From DSOI01 sp041394885 (lineage in GTDB: Bacteria; Acidobacteriota; Terriglobia; Bryobacterales; Bryobacteraceae), in assembly GCA_041394885.1 (NCBI GenBank), contig JAWKHI010000022.1, positions 1 through 64,000 of the forward strand: a DNA stretch of 64,000 nucleotides, read 5' to 3'. Numbering within the stretch: the first letter of the stretch is position 1; each line of letters opens with the position of its first letter. The notes under the pieces were generated by a model. The model did not search any database and was not told the origin of the DNA. It was given only the letters and a program-made list of their open reading frames with translations. Of the stretch, positions 27,584-36,987 are shown in pieces. The translations under genes were made by a program, and so were the position numbers.

Positions 27584-28789
27584 GTGAGTCGACCACCGCC
27601 CGCTTTCCTCTCCGAGCCGCGCTGGATGGCGCTCTGGGCCGCCATGTTCGGATACCTCCTCGACGCCATGGATGTGCTGCTCTACGTGTTCGCCCTTCCC
27701 GCCATTCGCGCCGAATTCGGGCTCACCAATCGCGAGGCGGGCCTGGTCAGCGCCGCCACCCTGGTCGCCTCCGCCGCCGGCGGCATCGCCGCTGGATGGA
27801 TTTCCGACCGGATCGGACGCCGCCGCACCCTCATCTACACCATCCTCCTCTATTCGCTCGCCTCGGCCGGATCGGCCACCGCGAGCGGCTTGACGCACTT
27901 GCTGTTCTGGCGAGCGCTGGTGGGGCTGGGCCTGGGCGGCGAATGGTCCGCCGGGGCGGTGCTGGTGGCGGAGAGTTGGCCCGCCCGCCACCGCGCCAAG
28001 GCCATTGGCGCCATGCAATCGGGATGGGCCCTTGGCTATATGGCCGCCGCCGCGGTCTCCGGATTCGTCCTGCCTCGATGGGGATGGCGCACCCTGTTCC
28101 TCGCCGGCATCCTGCCCGCGTTGCTCACTCTCTTCATACGGCGCCGCGTCCAGGAACCGGTAATCGCTGTCCATTCCGGCAGCGCCTCGCCCTGGATGCT
28201 GCTGCGCGCTCCCTGGGCCGGAATCACCGTGCGCGCCACCGCCACCGCCACCGCCGTCCTGTTGGGATACTGGGGCCTGTTCTCCTGGCTGCCCACCTAT
28301 CTCTCCGCTCCCCGGGAAGCCGGCGGGGCCGGGCTCGGTATCGTCACCGGCAGCCGGTGGCTTCTACTGGTCCAGTGCGGAGCCTTGGCCGGATACCTCT
28401 CCTTCGGCTGGGCGGCGGACCGCATCGGGAGGCGTCCGGCATTCCTGATCTATGTTCTCGCCGCCGCTATGCTGGTGCCCATCTACGGCGGCACCCGCTC
28501 GGATGCGCTGCTGTTCGCACTCGGCCCCGCCATCGGGTTCTTCGGCAGCGGCTACTTCTCCCTGTTCGGCGCGATGCTCTCGGAACTTTTTCCCGGCGGG
28601 GTGCGGGGCATCGGCGTCGGCTTCTCCTACAACTTCGGAAGGGCCGTCTCGGCGTTCGCGCCTTGGGTGGTGGGCGCCGTCGCCGACGCCCGTGGCTACG
28701 GACAGGCCCTTGCCATCAACGCCGGCTTCTTTCTGCTCGCAGGCGCGCTGGTATTCACCCTCCCCGAGACGCGCAACAAGGACCTGTAG
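27584..28789 (+). CDS. MFS transporter (sugar/acid symporter type)
   Basis: A 12-helix inner-membrane carrier of 401 residues. I chose the GTG at 27584 because the first membrane segment (MALWAAMFGYLLDAMDVLLY) begins shortly after it; the longer frame to 27356 adds a basic, non-membrane stretch unlikely to be translated. Signature A motif is GWISDRIGRRRTLI between helices 2 and 3, repeated as GWAADRIGRRPAF in the second half, and GLGLGGEWSAGAVLVAE matches the SHS/AAHS-like symporters for carboxylic and sialic acids. The substrate is unknown. It is divergent from the orphan adaptor and convergent with the macB-like permease gene. Confidence 0.88.
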   Translation: MSRPPPAFLSEPRWMALWAAMFGYLLDAMDVLLYVFALPAIRAEFGLTNREAGLVSAATLVASAAGGIAAGWISDRIGRRRTLIYTILLYSLASAGSATASGLTHLLFWRALVGLGLGGEWSAGAVLVAESWPARHRAKAIGAMQSGWALGYMAAAAVSGFVLPRWGWRTLFLAGILPALLTLFIRRRVQEPVIAVHSGSASPWMLLRAPWAGITVRATATATAVLLGYWGLFSWLPTYLSAPREAGGAGLGIVTGSRWLLLVQCGALAGYLSFGWAADRIGRRPAFLIYVLAAAMLVPIYGGTRSDALLFALGPAIGFFGSGYFSLFGAMLSELFPGGVRGIGVGFSYNFGRAVSAFAPWVVGAVADARGYGQALAINAGFFLLAGALVFTLPETRNKDL

Positions 28790-28818
28790 CCCCCGGCCCC
28801 GCACGCCGGCGCCGGCCG

Positions 28819-30072
28819 TCACTCGTACCGTAGAGCCTCGATCGGATCGATCTCGGCCGCCTTCATCGCCGGATAGATGCCGAATAGCACACCCACCGCC
28901 ACAGCCACCCCGAACGCCACCGCGATCGATAGCGTCGTGACAATCGTCCGCCACTCCGCCGCCGACGCAATGATCCAGGACAGCGCCATCCCGAAACACA
29001 CCCCCAGCAGGCCACCCGCCCCGGAAATCAATACGGACTCGGTCAGGAACTGGCGTACGATATCGCGCCGCGTGGCCCCCACCGCTCGCCGGATCCCGAT
29101 CTCGCGCGTCCGCTCCATCACCGTCGCCAGCACGATGTTCATGATCCCGATGCCGCCCACCAACAGGGAAATCGCCGCAATCGCCACCATCACGTAGGTG
29201 AAGATCGTCTGCGTGCGTTTCTGCTGCTCCAGCAGAGCGGCGGGAATAGTCACCGTGAAATCCTCGGCGTTCCGGTGCGAGGAATTCAGGATCGCCCCCA
29301 CCACCGTCGACGCCTCCAAACTGTCTACCCCCTCCTTCAGCCGGATGTCGATGCCGTCCAGTTCGTCCTTCAGGAACCGGCTGGAATCCCAAAACCGGTA
29401 TTGAAACGTGCTGAACGGAACGAAGATCGCGTTGTTGCGGTCCTGGGATCGCCCGGCGCCCGCGATCGTCGAATCGGCGATCTGCGGCGACAGGACGCCC
29501 ACCACCCGCAGCCATGTATCGTTCACCTTTACATACTTGCCTGCCGCCGTCGCGTATCCCAGCATTCCCGTCTTTGCCCCCTCTCCCAGCACGCACACCG
29601 CCGATCCCGATGCATCGTCGGTCTCGTTCAAAAACCGGCCTTCCTGAACACGGAGGTTGTGGATGGCGGCATAGGACGATCGCACGCCATACAACTCCGG
29701 TATCGTCGCGGCGGGCTTGGGAAGCACCCGCGCCGGATGCAGCGCCCCGCGCGGCGACAACACCTCCAGACCGTCCACGTTGGCTTCGAGCACCCGCACG
29801 TCGCGCTCGGTCAATCCCGGCGACGCGCGCCGGCGCTGCTGCAGTTCCTCGGCGCTCATCGCCGGCAGCGAGTCGATCAGGATATTCCGGACTCCGAGTT
29901 GCTCGATGAATTCGAGCGACTGCTGCCGCGCACCGGCGCCGATCGACAACATTCCGATCACCGAACCCACTCCGAACACGATCCCGAGCGCCGTCAGAAA
30001 CGTTCTCGTCTTCTGCGCCCGCAGGTTCGCCACCGCCTCGCCGATATCGGATATCAGACCGAGCGGCCTCAT
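28819..30072 (-). CDS. MacB/FtsX-type ABC transporter permease
   Basis: A 417-residue inner-membrane protein of the MacB_PCD plus FtsX arrangement: helix 1 around KTRTFLTALGIVFGVGSVIG, a large periplasmic domain, then three helices after TREIGIRRAVGATRRDIV (the conserved FtsX motif) to the end. It lacks the N-terminal ATP-binding domain found in E. coli MacB, and no ATPase gene is in the operon. It is the last of four genes that overlap by 4 bases each. The product probably transmits ATP-driven movement across the membrane with a separate ATPase. Confidence 0.9.
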   Translation of the reverse strand: MRPLGLISDIGEAVANLRAQKTRTFLTALGIVFGVGSVIGMLSIGAGARQQSLEFIEQLGVRNILIDSLPAMSAEELQQRRRASPGLTERDVRVLEANVDGLEVLSPRGALHPARVLPKPAATIPELYGVRSSYAAIHNLRVQEGRFLNETDDASGSAVCVLGEGAKTGMLGYATAAGKYVKVNDTWLRVVGVLSPQIADSTIAGAGRSQDRNNAIFVPFSTFQYRFWDSSRFLKDELDGIDIRLKEGVDSLEASTVVGAILNSSHRNAEDFTVTIPAALLEQQKRTQTIFTYVMVAIAAISLLVGGIGIMNIVLATVMERTREIGIRRAVGATRRDIVRQFLTESVLISGAGGLLGVCFGMALSWIIASAAEWRTIVTTLSIAVAFGVAVAVGVLFGIYPAMKAAEIDPIEALRYE

Positions 30073-31370
30073 TTCCCCTGCACCGCCTTCGCCGCCCCGC
30101 TCCCTCCGCCTTCCCCTTTGCCGGCCCCACGCCCGCCAGACTGCGACGATGGATTCGCTGTTGCGATCGTCTCCCCTTCCCCCAGACCCTTCACCACCAC
30201 CCGCGTTTCGCTTCCGCGCACCATTTCCACTTCCTTCGCCACAAAACCCTCCCCCTGCTGCACGAATACCTGCTTCCGGCCATCGCTCTCAAAAAGCGCC
30301 TGCGCCGGTATCCACAGCACGCCCCGCAACATTTCGGTGGTCACCACCATCTGCGTGCTCATCCCCGGACGCAACTCCGGCTCCGGATCGTCCAGGCTCA
30401 TCTTGCATTCGAAACGGCGATCCCAGGGCGGTCCCGTGGTCCCGCCCAGGTTGGTCACCCTGCCGTGAAAAACACGCCCTGGTAGCGCCACCACGCGAAT
30501 TTCCGCCGGCTGGCCCGCCGCCAGCAAACCCCGATCCTGCTCGCTGATCTTCGCCGTAATCTCCCAGCTCCTCATGTCCGGAATCTGCACCACGCCGGTT
30601 CCTGCCCGCACCGTATCCCCCACCTGCAGAATCGGAAATTGCATGCCCGGAAAGAAGAAGTTGCTGTTGGTGTTCCGTTCCACATTCACGTACCCGGCCA
30701 TCGGCGCCTTCAACGTCATCAGCCCGATATTGCGCCGCGCCGTCTCCGCCGCCACCTCGGCTTTTTTCCGCGCGGCCTGTTGAATGGCGATCGACGCCGT
30801 GGCGGCCGCCTTGCGCGAGGGATAGTCCTGCTCGAGCTTCCGCAACCGGTCCCGGGTCGCTTCGAGCGCCAGCTCATTCTGCCTCGCCACAAGGTCTGGC
30901 AGCAGCGGATTTCGCTCGCACTCGATCTCCGCCAACGCCAGGTCCCCTCGTGTTTTGATGAGTTCGTTGTTGAGTTCCTCTTCCTTCGCCAAGGCTTCGT
31001 GCGTCGCCTGGATCACCTGTTGCTCGGCTTCGGCCAGATCGGCTTCGGCTTCGCGCAGCTTGTAGGTTTCCTCCGTGGTGTCGAACTCGGCCACCACCTC
31101 ACCCTCCGCCACCATATCGCCGGATTTGCGCAGCGTGGTCAGGATCAACTGGGGGCTGCCCGTCATCGGCGCCGTCAAAGTCTTCGAGTTGCCGCCCTGC
31201 AGTTCTCCCCGCGCCACTACGGTGAAGGTGACATCGCCTCGCTTCACGCTGGTGACGGGAACCCGCGAATGGCTCCCGGCGCCCAGTTCTCTCGCGACGT
31301 GCCGCGCCCCCCAACCGGCCAGCGTCAGCAGCACGGCGCCGGCGATCGGCAGCGGAAGGCGCTTTCTCAC
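30069..31370 (-). CDS. Membrane fusion protein (MacA/HlyD-like), third of three
   Basis: A 433-residue periplasmic adaptor with an uncleaved N-terminal helix (LPLPIAGAVLLTLAGWGARH), lipoyl halves around LRKSGDMVAEGEVVAEFDTT and LMTLKAPMAGYVNVERNT, and an Ala/Glu-rich coiled-coil between. A long Gly/Ser/Lys tail ends the chain. The stop overlaps the permease start and its start overlaps the previous adaptor's stop, both by 4 bases. Confidence 0.88.
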   Translation of the reverse strand: MRKRLPLPIAGAVLLTLAGWGARHVARELGAGSHSRVPVTSVKRGDVTFTVVARGELQGGNSKTLTAPMTGSPQLILTTLRKSGDMVAEGEVVAEFDTTEETYKLREAEADLAEAEQQVIQATHEALAKEEELNNELIKTRGDLALAEIECERNPLLPDLVARQNELALEATRDRLRKLEQDYPSRKAAATASIAIQQAARKKAEVAAETARRNIGLMTLKAPMAGYVNVERNTNSNFFFPGMQFPILQVGDTVRAGTGVVQIPDMRSWEITAKISEQDRGLLAAGQPAEIRVVALPGRVFHGRVTNLGGTTGPPWDRRFECKMSLDDPEPELRPGMSTQMVVTTEMLRGVLWIPAQALFESDGRKQVFVQQGEGFVAKEVEMVRGSETRVVVKGLGEGETIATANPSSQSGGRGAGKGEGGGSGAAKAVQGK

Positions 31371-32632
31371 TTTCGCCCCTTCTTGGAATCTCCGCCTCCC
31401 GGGTCGGCCAGCGCCACGCGATCCCCGGCCTTCACCCCCCTTATCGCCACCTCATCCGGATTCCGCGCCACAATCTCGACAAACGCCGCCTGGACTCCAT
31501 CGCGCCCCAGCACCAGCACCACGGGCTTACCCTGCCGCGCAAACAGCGCCTTCGCCGGAACGCTCAGTGCATTCGCAATCCGGTCCACCACGATGTCCAG
31601 CCGGCCGTTCATCCCCGGCCGGAGTCGCGGGTCCACTGCGTCGAAATCACCGAACGCCCTGAAATTGCGCGTCGGCGGCCACTCGAAGTTCTGCTCGGTG
31701 AGCGGCGAAATCGACGCGAGCTTGGCCGGAAACGGCTTCTCGGGAAACGGGTCCAGATGGATGCGGGCCGCCTGCCCAGGCTCGATCCGGCTCCGTTCGA
31801 TCTCCTCCACCTTGGCCTTCATCTGCAAGCTGGTGAGGTCGGGAATTTCCGCGATGGCGCTGCCCGGCCAGACGTTGTCGCCTACCCGGAACGGCTGCGC
31901 ATTCATCCAGCCGCGGGAATAGTTCAGAAGGTAGCTGACGATCCCGCTCGAGGGCGCCCGCACTTCCATCTGCGAGATCCGCTTCTCGAACAGTTTCACC
32001 TCGGCCAGACTCTTGTCGCGCTGTGCCTGGATTCCCGCGATCTTCGACCGCCCCGATGCCTTGTTGAGTTCGAGCGTGGCGTCGAGTACGTTCAGCTTGT
32101 CCTCGGCCAGACCCAGATTGATTCTGCTTTCCTCGGCTTGCAGCTTGCTCACCAATTCCGCTTTCGAAACCTCCAACCGCGCACGCTCGGATTGATGCCG
32201 CTGCCAAGCCAGTTCCAGCTTGTCCTGCTCTTCCTGGATGCTGGCCTGTGCCACCGTCTGCGCGAGCGACGCCTCGGCCTGCTGCAGCGCCGCTTCTTTC
32301 TCCTGTAGCTGCCGCTTTGCCCCGCTCGAGTCGAACCGCACGATCGGTTCTCCCTCCCGGATCGCGCTGCCCGGAGCCGCCTGCCACGCAATCCGCATGT
32401 CGGGGACGTTTAACGGGGCAGTAATCAGCACCGAACGCCCCGCCACCAGTTCGCCCCGGCACGACACGATCACCAGGAACTCCCCTTGGCGCACGACGGC
32501 CGCCGGAAGTTCCGGCCGCGCCGCTCCACGGCCGTAGCGCGCGTACGCGTAAGCGCCGCCGGCCGCCAACGCCGCCAGCAGGGCCGCGCCGCCACCCCAT
32601 CGAACCGCATGCCGGCGCGACGCCGCCTTCAC
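31367..32632 (-). CDS. Membrane fusion protein (MacA/HlyD-like), second of three
   Basis: A 421-residue adaptor with membrane anchor AALLAALAAGGAYAYARYG near residue 16, a lipoyl-like half IREGEPIVRFDSSGAKRQLQ, a coiled-coil of about 100 residues (LQQAEASLAQTVAQASIQEE), the second half MEVRAPSSGIVSYL, and a barrel domain with KVEEIERSRIEPGQAARIHL. It overlaps both neighbours by 4 bases. It is clearly different in sequence from the two other adaptors, so this is not a recent tandem duplication. Confidence 0.88.
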   Translation of the reverse strand: MKAASRRHAVRWGGGAALLAALAAGGAYAYARYGRGAARPELPAAVVRQGEFLVIVSCRGELVAGRSVLITAPLNVPDMRIAWQAAPGSAIREGEPIVRFDSSGAKRQLQEKEAALQQAEASLAQTVAQASIQEEQDKLELAWQRHQSERARLEVSKAELVSKLQAEESRINLGLAEDKLNVLDATLELNKASGRSKIAGIQAQRDKSLAEVKLFEKRISQMEVRAPSSGIVSYLLNYSRGWMNAQPFRVGDNVWPGSAIAEIPDLTSLQMKAKVEEIERSRIEPGQAARIHLDPFPEKPFPAKLASISPLTEQNFEWPPTRNFRAFGDFDAVDPRLRPGMNGRLDIVVDRIANALSVPAKALFARQGKPVVLVLGRDGVQAAFVEIVARNPDEVAIRGVKAGDRVALADPGGGDSKKGRK

Positions 32633-33675
32633 GGTGATGTCTCCCCATCGATCACGATCTCGAGTGAGGCAGAAAGATCGGGCAGCAGCCGCGGATCCTG
32701 CTGCTCCACCCGGAACCGCGCCGCGAAAGTTCGCACCGGTGTGTTCAACGCCGCCGTGGCAACCGGGCTCGCCGACTCGAGCGTCGCCCGGAACTCCACC
32801 GTGGGGTATGCGTCCAGATAGACCTTCGCTTGCGTCGTTTTCGACAGCGCCGAAACGTCCGGTTCATTCACCGATACATCGATCACCATCGCCGAAGGAT
32901 CGAAAATCCTCAGCACCGGCTGGCCCGGATACATCTGGTCGCCCTCCTGCGGCGGACCCATCGACCCGCTCCGCCACGTGTTCTCGAGCGCGATCATGCC
33001 GTTCTGCGGCGCGGCAATCGACAGCCGCCCCAGGCTGTTCTCGATCCGCTCCAGTCCCACCCGCTGACGCTCGATCTTCAATTCCAAAATCCGGATCGCC
33101 GCAGTCTCTTCCCTTACATGCTCAGCGTGAGACTTGTTCAGGCTCGCCACCGCCGCCGTTGCCGTCGACGCCTTGATTTCATTCTGGCGCCGGACCAGGT
33201 CCGCCAGCACCGGTCCCTTCTTGAGTTGAATTTGCGCTTTGGCCAGTTCGGCTTCCGCTTCCCGGATCAGAGACTGCCGCTTGGCGGCGTCGCTCCGGGC
33301 TTTTGCCGTCCGTTCGTCTCTCTGATGCGTCAGCTCATCGAGCTTCGCCTGCGATTCGCGAGCCTCGTCGAGAAGCGCTGTCGGGTCGAACTCGATGATC
33401 GGAGTTCCCTGCTCGACACGAGCGCCATTGGGCGCCAACCGTGTCAGAGTGAGTTGGCTGCGCTGCGCGGAAATGGAAGGCACCCGGATTGAAACCGACT
33501 TGAGCGCCTGCACCGTCCCCGTCGTCCGAAACACGCGCCGTTGCACTGGCACCGTGGTGGCGTCCACGGCGTTGTTCGCTCCCGCCGCCTCCACCGTCGG
33601 CGCCCGCGCCGGGCCGCACGCTAGCAGCAATATATTCGCCAAACCGGCGCACCAGACGCGTCGCTTAGGCAGCAT
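32629..33675 (-). CDS. Membrane fusion protein with lipoprotein-type signal, first of three
   Basis: A 348-residue adaptor. I place the start at the ATG 33673-33675 because GGGAGG (33683-33688) lies 7 bases upstream; a GTG at 33693 without a ribosome site gives an 18-base longer frame. The leader ends LLLACGPARA, consistent with lipidation at that cysteine. The core has the lipoyl-type RVEQGTPIIEFDPTALLDEA, a coiled-coil, and SIAAPQNGMIALEN, then a barrel. It heads the four-gene operon and overlaps the next adaptor by 4 bases. Confidence 0.85.
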   Translation of the reverse strand: MLPKRRVWCAGLANILLLACGPARAPTVEAAGANNAVDATTVPVQRRVFRTTGTVQALKSVSIRVPSISAQRSQLTLTRLAPNGARVEQGTPIIEFDPTALLDEARESQAKLDELTHQRDERTAKARSDAAKRQSLIREAEAELAKAQIQLKKGPVLADLVRRQNEIKASTATAAVASLNKSHAEHVREETAAIRILELKIERQRVGLERIENSLGRLSIAAPQNGMIALENTWRSGSMGPPQEGDQMYPGQPVLRIFDPSAMVIDVSVNEPDVSALSKTTQAKVYLDAYPTVEFRATLESASPVATAALNTPVRTFAARFRVEQQDPRLLPDLSASLEIVIDGETSP

Positions 33676-33815
33676 TGGGCGGCCTCCCGGCACAACTCAG
33701 TCTTGAATGCAGGGTTAGACGAGCCACACGAGAATTTCGTTTACAAATTTCAGCGAAATTTTCGGCCAAACGCTTCGCCGCCGCCATTTCGCAATCAACG
33801 TTACAATAAGGTGAG

Positions 33816-34793
33816 TTGAGGCCCTTTGACCCGCTCCTGCGGAACGCCCACTTGGCGACAATCGCTTCGTCGTTCTGGCCCCGGCATCTCGACGAGTTGC
33901 GGCACCCCGTGGAAGCGAAGCTTTTTTCCACCGATCCCGACACCAGGATTCTGGTTCACGTTCAACGTCCCGTCACGGCGCCGGGCTCGAAACCGCGGGA
34001 AGCCATTCTCGTCCATGGCCTGGAAGGATCCTCCGAAGCGCCCTACATGCGCAGCCTCGCCCAAACTCTCCTCGACGCCGGCTTCGTCGTGCACCGCATG
34101 AACATCCGTACCTGTGGCGGCACCGAGTTCCTGTGCCGCACGCTCTATCACGCCGGATTCACCCATGACCTGTTTACCTACCTCGCCGATCTGGACCGCC
34201 AGCGCCGAACCCCCGTTCACCTCATCGGGTTCTCTCTCGGCGGCAACATGGTGCTCAAACTGGCCGGGCAGCTTGGCCGCGATGCCTTCCGGCTCATCGA
34301 GTCCGTCACCTCCGTCTCCACGCCCCTCGATCTCCAGGCCTGCTCGGAGCGTCTCAATGCTCCCATCAATCGCGTCTACCAATGGCGCTTTCTCTCGTCG
34401 ATGAAAAAACGCCTCGCCGTTCGTTGTAAGGTCCTGGCCGAGTCCGTGCCCGCCACCGAGAGCGAGGTCCGGCGGTTGCGGAGCGTGTTCGAACTCGACG
34501 ACAAGATCACCGCTCCGGCCTTCGGCTTCCGGTCCGCCGAACACTACTACGCCTCCGAGTCCGCCCGGAACTTCATCGGCGGCATCCGCGTGCCCTGCCT
34601 CATGCTGCACGCCAAGAACGATCCGCTGGTGCCGTTCCGCGCCTACGCCGAAGCCGGCGTCGAACAAAACCGCGCGATCCAGCTCGTCACGCCGGACCAT
34701 GGCGGGCACGTCGGCTTCCTCTCCCGCCGGTCGCCCCGTATCTGGGTCGACGGCGTCATCCGCGATTGGATCGCCGCGCAGGGGATAGAGTAG
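33816..34793 (+). CDS. YheT-like alpha/beta hydrolase
   Basis: A 325-residue cytoplasmic hydrolase of the YheT/ABHD1-3 branch. The start is TTG at 33816 with AAGG 4 bases upstream. The oxyanion loop is ILVHGLEGSS, the nucleophile elbow GFSLGGN, and the histidine probably the one in HGGHVGF. ABHD-like proteins hydrolyse carboxylic esters; the substrate here is unknown. The gene is divergent from the adaptor operon and 15 bases from the convergent GH13 gene. Confidence 0.87.
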   Translation: MRPFDPLLRNAHLATIASSFWPRHLDELRHPVEAKLFSTDPDTRILVHVQRPVTAPGSKPREAILVHGLEGSSEAPYMRSLAQTLLDAGFVVHRMNIRTCGGTEFLCRTLYHAGFTHDLFTYLADLDRQRRTPVHLIGFSLGGNMVLKLAGQLGRDAFRLIESVTSVSTPLDLQACSERLNAPINRVYQWRFLSSMKKRLAVRCKVLAESVPATESEVRRLRSVFELDDKITAPAFGFRSAEHYYASESARNFIGGIRVPCLMLHAKNDPLVPFRAYAEAGVEQNRAIQLVTPDHGGHVGFLSRRSPRIWVDGVIRDWIAAQGIE

Positions 34794-34808
34794 GGCCGGT
34801 CCGCTCCC

Positions 34809-36680
34809 CTACGCGAGAATCATCATGCCCGCCGGCGGCAGATCCACCCGAACCGTCGCCCGCCCGTTTAGAAACTGCACCGCCAGCTTCTGGGAACCAT
34901 CCGGCGGCTCCCGCAGCTGCGCTTCATTCCAGTGGCCGTGATAGAGCACACGCAGTTGCGCTCCCGGGCGATGCATCCCGGCATCCACGGTGACGTGCGC
35001 CCCATCGGAAACCGTTCCATTGGGATTCAGGGCAATCACCACTTCCTGATCCAGCAAAATACGCGACCACGCAAACAGACGGCCCGCCCCGGGCATCGAA
35101 AACGCGAACCCGCCCCCGGAGGTCTCGCGCGGATACTGGCGGCCCCTCCGCAACGCCAGTCCCACCGCGCCGGCGCCATTGCGTAGCGCCGCAATCGCCG
35201 CGATGCGCAGATACGCCGGGTGCCCGGCATCGAAGAAATGGCACCCGTCGGTTCGAAAGGCCCCGAACCCGCCGCCGAACATCGTCTCGCGCAGATAGCG
35301 GTCATCGAACGGGATGTTGCCGTTGTTGTCACGCGGCTCGGCGATGGTGTCGTGATAATTCGTCGAGCCATCGAAGGCCTGCTCGGTGCCGTAGTAAAGA
35401 CACGGAATTCCGAGCGTGGTCAACTGCACGCCCACCGTGTGCGCCACTTGCAGATCTTTCGACGGTATGGCGTTGCCGGCCGCGAAGCGCCGCTTGTCCC
35501 GGCCCACCATGTCGTGGTCGTCGAGGATCGAGACGTGATACCGCCCCACCACGCGATGGCTGCCAAGGTCGTCGTAGCCATCGAACTGCTGAAAGAAGTC
35601 GCCCGGCGCGAGAAAGCCCTTTCCCAGTCCGGTGAGCCGTGCCGCCGGGTCGCCGATATCGAGCGTGGCATCCAGGTTGCGGCCGAAGACGTCGAGGTAG
35701 ATCCGCGCCATCCCCGCTCCGCCCGTCACCTCGCCGAGCAGCAGGAAGTTCTCCTTTCCGATCGACTCGGTGTATTCGCGGATCCCGCCGCAGAAGTGCC
35801 GCGATGCGTCAAACGGTACATGCTTCACCGTGTCGATGCGAAACCCGTCGCAATCGCTCACCGCGATCCAGTAGCGGTACACGTCCATCAAAAATCCGAG
35901 CGCCCGTCCGTTGAGATCTTTCAGGTCGAAAAAGTCGCCGCGGCGGAACTCGGTGTCCGGATGGCGGGGGTCCTCCCATGGTTCGGTGTCCCAACGGCCG
36001 ATCTGCCCGGCCCGCGTGTAGACGTCCAGATCCTGGAACTCGGCCGGCCACACCCCGGTCTCGAGCGAATCCGGCGGCGCCGTATTCCCCGTGCTGTTTC
36101 CCGATGCGTCGCGCCACCCATGCACCGGATACGGCTCCCCGAAATGGTAGGGCATGGTGGTCCGCGCCGACCCCAGATCGTTGTAGAACCAGTTGTTGCC
36201 GGTGTGGTTGTAAATCACGTCGAGGATGACGTACATCCCGCGCTCGTGCGCTTCGTCCACCAGGTCCCGGAGATCCTGCCGCGTGCCGAAGCGCGGATCC
36301 ACCTCGAGAAAATTCTGGATGCCGTAGCCGTGGTAGGTGTCGAGGTCCGATCGCTGCTTCCAGACCGGGCCGATCCACAGCGCCGTCACGCCGAGACCGG
36401 CCAGATAATCCAGCTTCGATCGCGCCCCCGCCAACGTGCCGCCCGTGAATCCTCTTCCCGCCCGCATCCATGCCGCGTGATCCGCCGCACGAAAATCGCT
36501 GGCGTGCGTGCCGTCGAACATGGGCCGCGCCGCCTCTCCGCCATCGCTAAAACGATCCGGCAGAAAGAAGTACAGAAACTGATCGCGCCAACTGACCGGA
36601 CTGGGGAACACTGGCCCGCGAGGACTCAAATCGGCGTCGGCAAGCCGGCGGGGAGCATTCGGTTCGATCGGCGTTGGCAT
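34809..36680 (-). CDS. GH13 alpha-amylase family protein
   Basis: A 623-residue glycoside hydrolase without a signal peptide, so probably cytoplasmic. GH13 regions are present: DVIYNHTGNN (region I), GFRIDTVKHV with the nucleophile Asp at about residue 283, FLLLGEVTGG with the acid Glu at about 317, and ILDDHDMVG with the transition-state Asp at about 390. A C-terminal beta domain follows. Substrate specificity within GH13 (maltooligosaccharides, trehalose-type or others) cannot be told from the motifs. Confidence 0.9.
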   Translation of the reverse strand: MPTPIEPNAPRRLADADLSPRGPVFPSPVSWRDQFLYFFLPDRFSDGGEAARPMFDGTHASDFRAADHAAWMRAGRGFTGGTLAGARSKLDYLAGLGVTALWIGPVWKQRSDLDTYHGYGIQNFLEVDPRFGTRQDLRDLVDEAHERGMYVILDVIYNHTGNNWFYNDLGSARTTMPYHFGEPYPVHGWRDASGNSTGNTAPPDSLETGVWPAEFQDLDVYTRAGQIGRWDTEPWEDPRHPDTEFRRGDFFDLKDLNGRALGFLMDVYRYWIAVSDCDGFRIDTVKHVPFDASRHFCGGIREYTESIGKENFLLLGEVTGGAGMARIYLDVFGRNLDATLDIGDPAARLTGLGKGFLAPGDFFQQFDGYDDLGSHRVVGRYHVSILDDHDMVGRDKRRFAAGNAIPSKDLQVAHTVGVQLTTLGIPCLYYGTEQAFDGSTNYHDTIAEPRDNNGNIPFDDRYLRETMFGGGFGAFRTDGCHFFDAGHPAYLRIAAIAALRNGAGAVGLALRRGRQYPRETSGGGFAFSMPGAGRLFAWSRILLDQEVVIALNPNGTVSDGAHVTVDAGMHRPGAQLRVLYHGHWNEAQLREPPDGSQKLAVQFLNGRATVRVDLPPAGMMILA

Positions 36681-36729
36681 TCGGACCTATGGTAGCGCCA
36701 TGCCACGACGCCTTCAGCGTCCGCCCTCG

Positions 36730-36987
36730 TCAGCGACGATCCAGCCCAAGAGCCCGATACGCCCCCAGCAGTTCCTGCCGCATCGCTTCCGGCAGCGGAC
36801 CGGGCGGGTCCTGTTCGAGAAAACGCCGGCACAGCTCGGTCGATTTACGCAAACTCGCCACAAAATCAACGCATGGGGGGCAATCCTTGATGTGCGCCTC
36901 GAGCCGTTCGCACAAATCCGGCGGTAGGTCCTGGTCCAAATACTCCGACAGCCGCGCGAAAACTTCCTTGCATTCCGGCGCCGTCAT
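36730..36987 (-). CDS. Zinc-finger anti-sigma factor (ZAS-type)
   Basis: An 85-residue soluble protein with the anti-sigma zinc motif HIKDCPPC (His32, Cys36, Cys39). The N-terminal helix begins MTAPECKEVF. It overlaps the ECF sigma gene by 4 bases, and its job is presumably to hold that sigma factor until a signal, possibly redox, releases it. There is no membrane anchor, so it works in the cytoplasm. Confidence 0.85.
   Translation of the reverse strand: MTAPECKEVFARLSEYLDQDLPPDLCERLEAHIKDCPPCVDFVASLRKSTELCRRFLEQDPPGPLPEAMRQELLGAYRALGLDRR

Noticed and set aside
28364..30130. 588-codon minus frame overlapping MFS and MacB-like genes
   Set aside because: It crosses the convergent boundary and shares no phase with either real gene; low-complexity Arg/Gly composition.
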